Shown piece by piece: positions 1 to 6,068 of a DNA stretch of 10,965 nucleotides. How positions within the stretch are numbered: position 1 is the first letter of the stretch; every line of letters begins with the position of its first letter. Where the stretch lies: NCBI GenBank assembly GCA_022736495.1, contig DZCR01000109.1:1-10965 (forward strand), written 5' to 3'. The notes under the pieces were generated by a model. That model saw only the letters and a program-made list of their open reading frames with translations, ran no database searches and was not told where the DNA came from. The stretch is from Desulfobacca acetoxidans (GTDB taxonomy: Bacteria; Desulfobacterota; Desulfobaccia; Desulfobaccales; 0-14-0-80-60-11). Made by a program: the position numbers and the translations under genes.

Positions 1-14
1 AACCGTTCCGCCAT
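1..14 (-). CDS. Probable 5' end of a further leftward gene (partial)
   Basis: Only the first four codons (Met-Ala-Glu-Arg) are inside the window, so no function can be given. Support is the ATG read leftward from base 14, preceded by GGAG (24-21) with a 6-base gap, lying 20 bases after the stop of the PEP-synthase-like gene. The close spacing and same strand suggest it is the third gene of the leftward unit. A second ATG at 19-17 is out of frame with it and too close to the GGAG. Confidence 0.4.
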
Positions 15-34
15 GGCATGCTCCGGATGGGTCT

Positions 35-2572
35 TTAGGCTTTTCCCTCGATATGCTCACGGATGAAATCCTTGATATACCAATCCACAATCCCTTCAGA
101 AAACAGCACCATATCCAATTGCTTGGTGTAGAGGGTCAGCTTCCCGAATAAAACCAGTCTTTGGGTCATTTGTTCCAGGGGGTATTTTGACAATCTGGCC
201 TCGATGGTGTCGCCCCGGCGCTGGTAGTTGAGGTCCATCCGGTCGATGATGGCTTCGATCAATCTGGCCCGCCGCTCTCGCCGTTCCGGGGTGGAACCGC
301 CGCCGCGAAAAGTAAAGGTGAGGTAATTATCGTTAATCTGGTCGCTGACGTAGGCCTCCACTAAGGAAAAGTGGTAGCCCAGGCGGATGCTGAAGTTCAT
401 GTAATGCTCTGAAAGCACCACGTAACTCTGGTCCCGATAAGGGTCGGCGCCCTGGGCCACCTCTTCTGCGCTTTTGACAAATACTGAACTCAAGCTTTGA
501 GCCCCGGCAGGCTTGCCCTGGGGCCAGCGCATGGCGGTGAGTCCCTGCCAGAATGCCTTGAAAGGAATGGAGGTAATCTGCTCCGGGCGGACCTTGCGCT
601 TCCAGCCTCTCTTCAAACCGCCGCCCAGGTCCAGGATGCACAGCTTGAAAGGCAGGCTCGACTCCAGGTCCACGACTTCCTTGCTGCCCTCAACCTCATT
701 TTCCGTCAGTCTGAACATTTCCCGCATGGAATATTCATGGGCAAAGCGCACGATATCATGAATGGTGCGGCAGCTTGCCGGCGCAAAAGTTTCGCTCTGG
801 GGATTAATCAGGTTAAGAGGAATCACCTGCTGCAACACCGCCTTCAAGGTGCGGAACACCGGGCTGTCGGCCAGGTCATCCAGCTTGGGCTGGCGGGGCT
901 CCAGCAGTTCGGTAATGACGCCGGCATAGACGTTATTATAATTGGCGTCCACGGTCACTTCCTGGCCTGGTTGCAAAACCTGGGTGGCGATGCCGGTATT
1001 GAGGATGGCGGGAACCTGAAATTCCCGGGCCAAAAGCGCCATATGGCCGGTGGGGCTGCCGGCGTCGGTAATGATGGCCGCGGCCTGGGGCATAACCGTC
1101 ACATACTTGGGGGAAGTGTGCCGGGCCACCAGGACTCCCCCCGGAGGGAAATTCTTAAGGTCATCGTCCCGCCGCACCAGCACCACGGGTCCGGCGCCTA
1201 CCCCGCGGCAGGCAACATTCCCTTGATCCAGCAGCACGGGATATTGCCGCAGAGTCCGGGCCTGGCCCTCAGGGGCTCTCTTGACGGATATTTGCAATTG
1301 ACGGCTTTGCAGGAGCCAGAGCCGGTCCTCCAGGTCCAGGGCCCATTCCACATCCTGGGGCCGCCCGTAATGGGCCTCCAGGGTGGCCGCCCACTGCACC
1401 AACTGGGTCAAATGGGTCTGATGCAGGCAGGGAGCGGTAACCATCTCCGGGGGCACCGCCGCCTCTTGCACGCCACCCCCGGGCAGGTTGACCAGCATCA
1501 CCTCTTTGAGCGGAATGCGCTGTTCCAGGATTTCGCCGGGAGGGTGGCGCGCCACCAGATAATGATCAGGCTCGATCACCCCGCCCACGGCATATTTCCC
1601 CAGCCCCCACACCGCGTTGATCAGCACCGCCTCCTGGTCCGCCGTTTCCGGTTGCCGGGTAAAGAGGACCCCGCTGGCCTTGGCGTTAATCATGGGCAGC
1701 ACGGCCACGCCCATAGCCATCTCCTCCTCCCTGAAGCCCTTGTTTTTATAGTAAAACAGGGCCCGGGGGGTAAACAGGCTGGCCACAATATCCTTATAGC
1801 GGTTTACCAGTTCGCTTGGGGCCACATTGAGATAGGTGGCGTATTGTCCGGCAAAGGTCAGCGAGAGGTCTTCTCCCACGGCGCTGGAACGCATGGCGAC
1901 TAGAGGACGTTGTTTCTGCTGGAGACATAACTCTTCATAGGCTGCCTGGATGGCCTCCTCAAGTTCCGGCGGCACCTCGGCCTGGTTGACCATGCTCTTC
2001 AGGTCGTCGCTGACGCTGGCCAGACTGTCCAGGTCATCAATCCGCCAGTAGCCCAGGAGGTCGGGAATCAGCGTCGTCAGGTGATTGAAATCCAGGAACA
2101 GCTTGTAGGCATAGGTGGAGATGGCAAAACCGGGCGGCACCGGGAGACGGACCCGGTTCTTCACCTCGCCCAGATTGGCGTTCTTGCCCCCCACCATTTC
2201 CGCCATTTCCACGTCCAGATGATCAAAAGCTATGGTCAAGGGGGCCTTGGGGATTTCCCGGCGCTGGTTCAGGACGTTTTCCACCTCAGTGATGATTCGC
2301 CTGAAGGCATCAACCAAATCATCGTAGCGGTGGTCCCCCAGGTTGTTGAGGGCATCGACCAGGGTGGCGGTCTCTTGGGCAAGTTGACTGACGCTGGCCC
2401 GGATATACTGAAGGTCAAAGAGGAAATCGCCCGAAAGCTTTTCCTCCATATCGGTCATGAGGCTCAAGACTGCGTTGTTGGCAGACAATAACCGCTGAAA
2501 GTTGGCATACTTCTCGGCTAACAGTGTCTGAACCGGCGCTGCCTGGTCTCTTTTGACAAGCCGTTGCCACAC
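35..2572 (-). CDS. PEP-synthase-like protein: ATP-grasp plus phosphohistidine domains, atypical C-terminus
   Basis: The protein has 845 residues. Residues about 1-110 are a helical region without a motif I recognise. Residues about 115-430 resemble the PEP synthase/PPDK ATP-binding domain: GGKNANLGEV with Lys130, a MRSSAVGED stretch with Arg228, LFTRQPETAD, and EWALDLEDRLWLLQSRQ. Residues about 455-560 are the swivelling phosphohistidine domain, with the expected catalytic His510 in SPTGHMALLARE. Known enzymes of this family move phosphate from ATP through this histidine to pyruvate. The last 285 residues do not show the usual PEP/pyruvate TIM-barrel motifs, so true PEP synthase activity is doubtful and the acceptor is unknown. 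The gene lies 62 bases downstream of a CBS gene on the same strand, presumably in one operon. The first clear start here is GTG at 2572-2570, but its Shine-Dalgarno is 16 bases away and a CTG at 2581-2579 is better placed. It is probably soluble: no signal peptide or membrane helix is evident. Confidence 0.85.
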   Translation of the reverse strand: MWQRLVKRDQAAPVQTLLAEKYANFQRLLSANNAVLSLMTDMEEKLSGDFLFDLQYIRASVSQLAQETATLVDALNNLGDHRYDDLVDAFRRIITEVENVLNQRREIPKAPLTIAFDHLDVEMAEMVGGKNANLGEVKNRVRLPVPPGFAISTYAYKLFLDFNHLTTLIPDLLGYWRIDDLDSLASVSDDLKSMVNQAEVPPELEEAIQAAYEELCLQQKQRPLVAMRSSAVGEDLSLTFAGQYATYLNVAPSELVNRYKDIVASLFTPRALFYYKNKGFREEEMAMGVAVLPMINAKASGVLFTRQPETADQEAVLINAVWGLGKYAVGGVIEPDHYLVARHPPGEILEQRIPLKEVMLVNLPGGGVQEAAVPPEMVTAPCLHQTHLTQLVQWAATLEAHYGRPQDVEWALDLEDRLWLLQSRQLQISVKRAPEGQARTLRQYPVLLDQGNVACRGVGAGPVVLVRRDDDLKNFPPGGVLVARHTSPKYVTVMPQAAAIITDAGSPTGHMALLAREFQVPAILNTGIATQVLQPGQEVTVDANYNNVYAGVITELLEPRQPKLDDLADSPVFRTLKAVLQQVIPLNLINPQSETFAPASCRTIHDIVRFAHEYSMREMFRLTENEVEGSKEVVDLESSLPFKLCILDLGGGLKRGWKRKVRPEQITSIPFKAFWQGLTAMRWPQGKPAGAQSLSSVFVKSAEEVAQGADPYRDQSYVVLSEHYMNFSIRLGYHFSLVEAYVSDQINDNYLTFTFRGGGSTPERRERRARLIEAIIDRMDLNYQRRGDTIEARLSKYPLEQMTQRLVLFGKLTLYTKQLDMVLFSEGIVDWYIKDFIREHIEGKA

Positions 2573-2588
2573 GCGTTTCAGGGGATTT

Positions 2589-2593
2589 CCTCC
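2589..2593 (-). promoter_or_regulatory. Shine-Dalgarno GGAGG that points to a CTG start
   Basis: On the minus strand GGAGG (2593-2589) is followed by seven bases and then an in-frame CTG (2581-2579), three codons ahead of the GTG at 2572. Seven bases is ideal spacing; the GTG is 16 bases away, which is long. Initiation at the CTG would add Met-Lys-Arg to the protein. CTG starts are rare, so this stays a suggestion. Confidence 0.5.
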
Positions 2594-2634
2594 GCCGCCA
2601 CGGGGAGTAGGTTAATCCAAAAAAGCTGCGCTAG

Positions 2635-3141
2635 TTATTCGCCCAACACGATCCTGGAGATTTCCCCGAACAGATCGCTGAGGCGGACTATACCCGCTAC
2701 CTTCTCAGCCCGCATCACGGGAATCAGACCGACGTTTTCCTTGACCATTAAATAGAGGGGCTTGGTGATGGGATCCTCGGCGTTCACGGTAACCATGATG
2801 GGACTCATGACTTCGCTCACCGGCCTTTGAGATTGCTCTTGCATTTTGGGCCCGAAGAATTTTCCTATGAAGACGGTCAGGCTGGGATCCATTTTAATGA
2901 GGCTGGTTTCTTGCAGAAACTTGGGCTCCAGGCCGGTGATGATGTCCCGCAGGGTCAGGATGCCCATGAGCTGATACTTTTCGTCAAAGACCAGGACCGC
3001 CCGGGGCTCGAATTGACCTTCATACTTGATGGCCGCCTCCCGAATGATAGCCATGGCCTGCCGTAAAGTGAACCAGTAGGGGATGTGGGGATAATCCTCC
3101 AGCGGAATCATCAAATCTTTGGCAGTCTTATGGTAAGGCAT
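2635..3141 (-). CDS. Two-CBS-domain protein, leftward copy
   Basis: This is a 168-residue soluble protein made of two CBS motifs and nothing else. CBS1 covers about residues 8-75 (DLMIPLEDYPHIPYWF through ILTLRDIITGLEP). CBS2 covers about 108-166 (PVSEVMSPIMVTV through VAGIVRLSDLFGEI). Such pairs form a Bateman module that in known proteins binds AMP, ATP or related nucleotides and controls a partner. Here the partner would act in trans, the PEP-synthase-like protein encoded next being the obvious candidate (inference). The ATG at 3141-3139 has a strong GGAGG five bases upstream, and a sigma-70-like promoter lies at 3217-3189. It aligns without gaps to the divergent paralogue at 3413-3919 at about 73% identity; CBS1 is almost unchanged and CBS2 much more diverged. 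Confidence 0.88.
   Translation of the reverse strand: MPYHKTAKDLMIPLEDYPHIPYWFTLRQAMAIIREAAIKYEGQFEPRAVLVFDEKYQLMGILTLRDIITGLEPKFLQETSLIKMDPSLTVFIGKFFGPKMQEQSQRPVSEVMSPIMVTVNAEDPITKPLYLMVKENVGLIPVMRAEKVAGIVRLSDLFGEISRIVLGE
2937..3035 (-). repeat. Near-identical CBS1 tract, leftward arm
   Basis: This 99-base stretch matches 3519-3617 in inverted orientation with only two mismatches, both synonymous (GGT/GGG and TAT/TAC). Immediately upstream in the same genes the two copies differ at roughly one base in five. The tract encodes the core of CBS1, from the helix before YEGQFEPRAV to LRDII. Confidence 0.85.
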
Positions 3142-3188
3142 GTCATCCTCCCAGATTGCCCGGTCTCAGGTGATAAATCACTGATTCT

Positions 3189-3217
3189 GTTCTAAAGGAG
3201 GGGCTTGGAAAAGTCAA
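3189..3217 (-). promoter_or_regulatory. Sigma-70-like promoter for the leftward CBS unit
   Basis: Read on the minus strand, TTGACT (3217-3212, five of six consensus bases) and TAGAAC (3194-3189, four of six) are separated by exactly 17 bases. Transcription would start near 3182, giving an untranslated leader of about 40 bases before the ATG at 3141. Confidence 0.6.
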
Positions 3218-3255
3218 GGAGAAGGCATAAGGAGCTTGTGAAATAATCCACGATC

Positions 3256-3303
3256 TTAACGGAAATTTAACGGCTCTTTCCCCCTTTTTAACCCCGTTTT
3301 AAT
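3256..3303 (+). promoter_or_regulatory. Phased TTAA(C/T) direct-repeat array, candidate operator
   Basis: Four copies of TTAAC or TTAAT start at 3256, 3267, 3288 and 3299, so the steps are 11, 21 and 11 bases, close to one, two and one helical turns. The first two copies extend to TTAACGG. OmpR/PhoB-family regulators characteristically bind tandem direct repeats at about 11-base spacing, and such a regulator is encoded at 10114-10803. A weak -10-like CATAAC (3321-3326) follows, without a good -35 box, which would suit an activated promoter for the rightward CBS gene. Binding by that regulator is inference. Confidence 0.45.
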
Positions 3304-3339
3304 CTGGCGCTTGCTAAAAGCATAACCAGGAAAAAACAT

Positions 3340-3363
3340 GCTCCTCCGTGAACCGGCAGGAGC
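3340..3363 (+). other. Inverted repeat in the leader of the rightward CBS gene
   Basis: GCTCCT (3340-3345) and AGGAGC (3358-3363) form a perfect six-base stem with a 12-base loop, just downstream of the presumed promoter and 49 bases before the chosen start. A second small hairpin, TTCCT/AGGAA with a seven-base loop, lies at about 3372-3388. They could structure the leader, but both are short enough to be chance. Confidence 0.25.
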
Positions 3364-3402
3364 GATCTTGGTTCCTCTGGTCCAGGAAAAAATAACCGAG
3401 AT

Positions 3403-3407
3403 GGAGG
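3403..3407 (+). promoter_or_regulatory. Shine-Dalgarno GGAGG setting the rightward CBS start
   Basis: GGAGG lies five bases before the ATG at 3413. The frame is open back to an ATG at 3338, but that codon lacks a comparable site and the extra 25 residues have no counterpart in the paralogue, so 3413 is preferred. Confidence 0.75.
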
Positions 3408-3412
3408 TTCTT

Positions 3413-3919
3413 ATGCCCAACGACAAGAAGGTGCAAGATTTAATGATCCCGCTGGAGGATTACCCCCACATTCCGTATTGGTTCTCCCTGCGGCAGGCCA
3501 TGGCCATCGTCCGGGAAACGGCCATCAAGTATGAAGGGCAATTCGAGCCCCGGGCGGTCCTGGTCTTTGACGAAAAGTACCAGCTCATGGGCATCCTGAC
3601 CCTGCGGGACATCATCAAAGGCCTGGAGCCCCGGTTTATGCAAGAATCCGGGTTGATCAAGGCGGACCCCAACCTGGCGGTGCTCATGGGCGACCTTTTC
3701 GGCCCCGGCCTGAAAGAGGCGTCCCAGAAACCGGTGAGCGAGGTCATGAGCCCCATCAAAGTCACCGTCCAGGGCAGTGATCCCCTCCCTAAGGCCATTT
3801 TCCTGATGATCAAGGAAAACGTCGGCATGATGCCGGTGATCCAGGATAGCAAGGTGGCCGGCATGGTGCGCATGAGCGATCTCTTTGGGGAAATCTCCAA
3901 GATGGTCTTGGGCGAGTAA
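3413..3919 (+). CDS. Two-CBS-domain protein, rightward copy
   Basis: From the ATG at 3413 the product has 168 residues, exactly the length of its paralogue at 2635-3141, and begins MPNDKKVQDLMIPLEDYP. CBS1 lies at about residues 8-75 and CBS2 at about 108-166 (PVSEVMSPIKVTV through VAGMVRMSDLFGEI). It has no other domain, signal peptide or membrane helix, so it is probably a free cytoplasmic nucleotide-sensing subunit. It is the first gene of the rightward unit and ends 39 bases before the DASS-type permease. The context suggests it modulates that transporter, as CBS modules do for other channels and carriers (inference). Differences from the paralogue cluster in the linker (about residues 75-105) and CBS2, where ligand or partner specificity could have changed. 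Confidence 0.88.
   Translation: MPNDKKVQDLMIPLEDYPHIPYWFSLRQAMAIVRETAIKYEGQFEPRAVLVFDEKYQLMGILTLRDIIKGLEPRFMQESGLIKADPNLAVLMGDLFGPGLKEASQKPVSEVMSPIKVTVQGSDPLPKAIFLMIKENVGMMPVIQDSKVAGMVRMSDLFGEISKMVLGE
3519..3617 (+). repeat. Near-identical CBS1 tract, rightward arm
   Basis: This is the partner of 2937-3035: 99 bases, two synonymous mismatches, inverted orientation. Nearly unchanged third codon positions next to diverged flanks suggest recent gene conversion between the two CBS genes. Confidence 0.85.
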
Positions 3920-3958
3920 TCTCTTCCGGACCTCTAAACCTAAAAGGAGTTAGCTGCC

Positions 3959-5491
3959 ATGGCTGAAGATGTTAAAAAAATGCCCGTGGGCGCAGGCCTG
4001 CCGGAGATGCCCGGAGAGATTTTCATTGCCCCCAAAAAGGTGGCCATCGACTATAAGCGCATAATTTTCATTCTCCTGGGCCTGGGAATCTTTTTCTTGT
4101 TCTATCTGATCCCCTCCTTGCCGGATGCGGTTGATCCGGGGGGGAAAGTCTTCAAACTGCCTTGGACCGGCAAGATGGCCCTTGGCCTCTTCCTCATGGC
4201 CGGAATTTGGTGGGTCTTTGAAGTCATGCCCATCGGCGCCACGGCCATCGCCATCGGGCTGTTCCAGGTGCTCTTTTTTATCCGTACTCCTAAGCAAGCC
4301 CTGGGCGATTTCCTGGACCCCTCGGTGTGGTTCATCTTCGGCTCCGTGGTCATCGGCACCGCCTTTACTGCTTCGGGTCTCACCAAGCGCATGGCCTACA
4401 AGATGCTCACCGTGGTCGGGGAAAAGACCAACCTTATCCTGCTGGGCACCTTCCTGGTAGTGGGCGCTATGACCCTGATCATGGCCCACACCGCGGTGGC
4501 TGCCGCCATCTTCCCCCTGTTGCTGGCCATCAATGCCCTGTACAGTGAATCCGACCAGCCCACCCGGTTCGGTAAAGGCCTGTTTATCGGCATGGCCTGG
4601 GCTGCGGGCGCGGGCTCCATTATCACCTTCCTGGGCGCGGCCCGGGGCGTGGCCGCCGCGGGCATGTTTAAGGAGTTCACCGGCAACGACATAGGCTTCT
4701 TTGAACTTATTTATTATATGCTGCCCTTGGGATTACTGATGATCTTTGCCATCTGGCTGATTATCATCACTTGTTTTAAACCGGAGCGGTCAGTCATCGC
4801 GGGGCTGAGAGAAAAAGCCAAGGATCTGACTAAAGAACTGGGGCCCATGAACAACAAGGAAAAATTCGTGGTGTTCATGGTCATCGTCATTGTGGGACTC
4901 TTTATAGCCAAGGCTTTTTTGCCGATCAAGGCCTTTACCGACATGGACCGGGCCGGCATTATGCTGGTGGGCACGGTGCTCTTCTTCCTCACCCGCACGC
5001 TCACCGTGGAGGACCTGGAGACTATCCCCTGGAATATCATTCTGCTCTTCGGCGGGGCCATGTCCATCGGCTTTTGCCTCTGGCAGACCAAGGCCGCGGA
5101 GTGGCTGGCCGTGCACTGGCTTTCTTTCTTCCTCAACGCCCCCTGGCTGGTGTTCGTGCTGGGCATTGCCTTCTTCGTGCTGATCATGACCAACTTTATT
5201 ATGAACGTGGCGGCTATCGCCATCTCGTTGCCCGTCTCCCTGGTCATCGCCAAATATTTAGGCGTTGCGCCCCACGTCATCCTTTTCGTCTCCCTGGTCA
5301 CCGCAGGGATGCCCTTCAACCTGCTCATCGGCGCCGCGCCCAATGCCATTGCCTATGAAAGTAAACAGTTTACCACCGGAGAGTTTTTTGGCTATGGCTG
5401 GATTCCCAGCCTGGTGCTCATGGCCTGTCTGGCAGTATTTGTTTACATTATCTGGCCCCTCATGGGGATGCCGGTGTTGTTGGCCAAGTGA
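3959..5491 (+). CDS. DASS/SLC13-type anion permease with altered SNT motifs
   Basis: This 510-residue inner-membrane protein has a short cytoplasmic N-terminus (about 37 residues) and about a dozen hydrophobic segments, beginning at IIFILLGLGIFFLFYL. Length, spacing and the late MPFNLLIGAAPNAIAYES region match the divalent anion:sodium symporter family, which carries dicarboxylates, sulfate or similar anions. The two Ser-Asn-Thr motifs that bind sodium and substrate in characterised members appear changed: residues 176-178 read Ala-His-Thr (in MAHTAVAAAIFPL) and 415-417 read Met-Asn-Val (in TNFIMNVAAIAI). The first-half loop, TFLGAARGVAAAG, also lacks the usual Pro-Asn. Substrate and coupling ion therefore cannot be assigned. 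The ATG at 3959 has AGGAG nine bases upstream. It lies between a CBS gene and a P-protein-like permease frame, probably in one transcript. Confidence 0.82.
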   Translation: MAEDVKKMPVGAGLPEMPGEIFIAPKKVAIDYKRIIFILLGLGIFFLFYLIPSLPDAVDPGGKVFKLPWTGKMALGLFLMAGIWWVFEVMPIGATAIAIGLFQVLFFIRTPKQALGDFLDPSVWFIFGSVVIGTAFTASGLTKRMAYKMLTVVGEKTNLILLGTFLVVGAMTLIMAHTAVAAAIFPLLLAINALYSESDQPTRFGKGLFIGMAWAAGAGSIITFLGAARGVAAAGMFKEFTGNDIGFFELIYYMLPLGLLMIFAIWLIIITCFKPERSVIAGLREKAKDLTKELGPMNNKEKFVVFMVIVIVGLFIAKAFLPIKAFTDMDRAGIMLVGTVLFFLTRTLTVEDLETIPWNIILLFGGAMSIGFCLWQTKAAEWLAVHWLSFFLNAPWLVFVLGIAFFVLIMTNFIMNVAAIAISLPVSLVIAKYLGVAPHVILFVSLVTAGMPFNLLIGAAPNAIAYESKQFTTGEFFGYGWIPSLVLMACLAVFVYIIWPLMGMPVLLAK

Positions 5492-5531
5492 TTATCGGCA
5501 ACGGATTTATTCCCTGAAAAGGATCGATCAT

Positions 5532-6068
5532 ATGCACCGGATAAAACGATTTGCACTGCTCTCTCTTACGGTACTCCTGGCTGCGGTCTTCTGCCTCACT
5601 TCCCTGGCCGCAGCCGCCCCGGCTCCGGCGGGCGACCACCTCGCCGTCTCCGGGCTGGTCACCAACCCCATGGGCACGGGCTTGAAGGAAGTGGCAGTGG
5701 AAGTGCTGGTAAACGGCCAGCACGTCAAACCCACGGGCCAGGAGGCCGAAATCGTCACCGGCAAGCCCGGCGGCTATGTGGCGGATTTCCTGCTGCCCGC
5801 CGGGACCCTGCCCGCAGCCAAAGTGGAGGTGCAGGCCGCCAAACCCTCCTGGAAACCCATTCCGGCCACCCCGGTGAAGGTGGTGGACGCGGGGGTGGAC
5901 GCCCAAGGCAACAAGCTGTTCCAGGCGGTCCAGAACCTTACCCTGAACCGCACCACCAGCGCAGGCTTCTGGATCGCCAGTATTATTTTGCTGCTGGTTT
6001 ATGTGGTCATTTCCCTGGAATTGATGCACCGCACCCTGATAGCTTTTCTGGGTGCGGCCCTCATCCTG
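5532..6068 (+). repeat. Module copy A: signal peptide, beta domain, membrane helix (truncated gene remnant)
   Basis: This is the first copy of the module also seen at 6198-6731. Over the 146 positions from the AGD site to AFLGAALIL the two are about 52% identical with one single-residue gap. Shared landmarks are EVLVNG, LP-GTLP, KPSW, LLLVY and ELMHRTL. The similarity stops abruptly at 6068, where copy B runs on into the permease. At this divergence it is an old paralogue, not a recent duplication. Confidence 0.85.

Noticed and set aside
497..1903. A 468-codon open frame on the + strand across the PEP-synthase-like gene
   Set aside because: It lies wholly antisense to a gene with clear family motifs and reads as low-complexity His/Gly/Gln-rich sequence typical of a GC-rich shadow frame.
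3304..3316. A sigma-54-type promoter (CTGGCGC followed by TTGCT)
   Set aside because: The GG and GC elements are only about six bases apart instead of the roughly ten required.
3338..3412. A longer start for the rightward CBS protein
   Set aside because: It would add 25 residues absent from the paralogue, while 3413 has GGAGG at ideal spacing and gives the same 168-residue length.
5265..5531. An upstream start for the fused permease frame
   Set aside because: It would overlap the DASS gene by more than 200 bases and encode no signal peptide; ATG 5532 is followed at once by a clear one.
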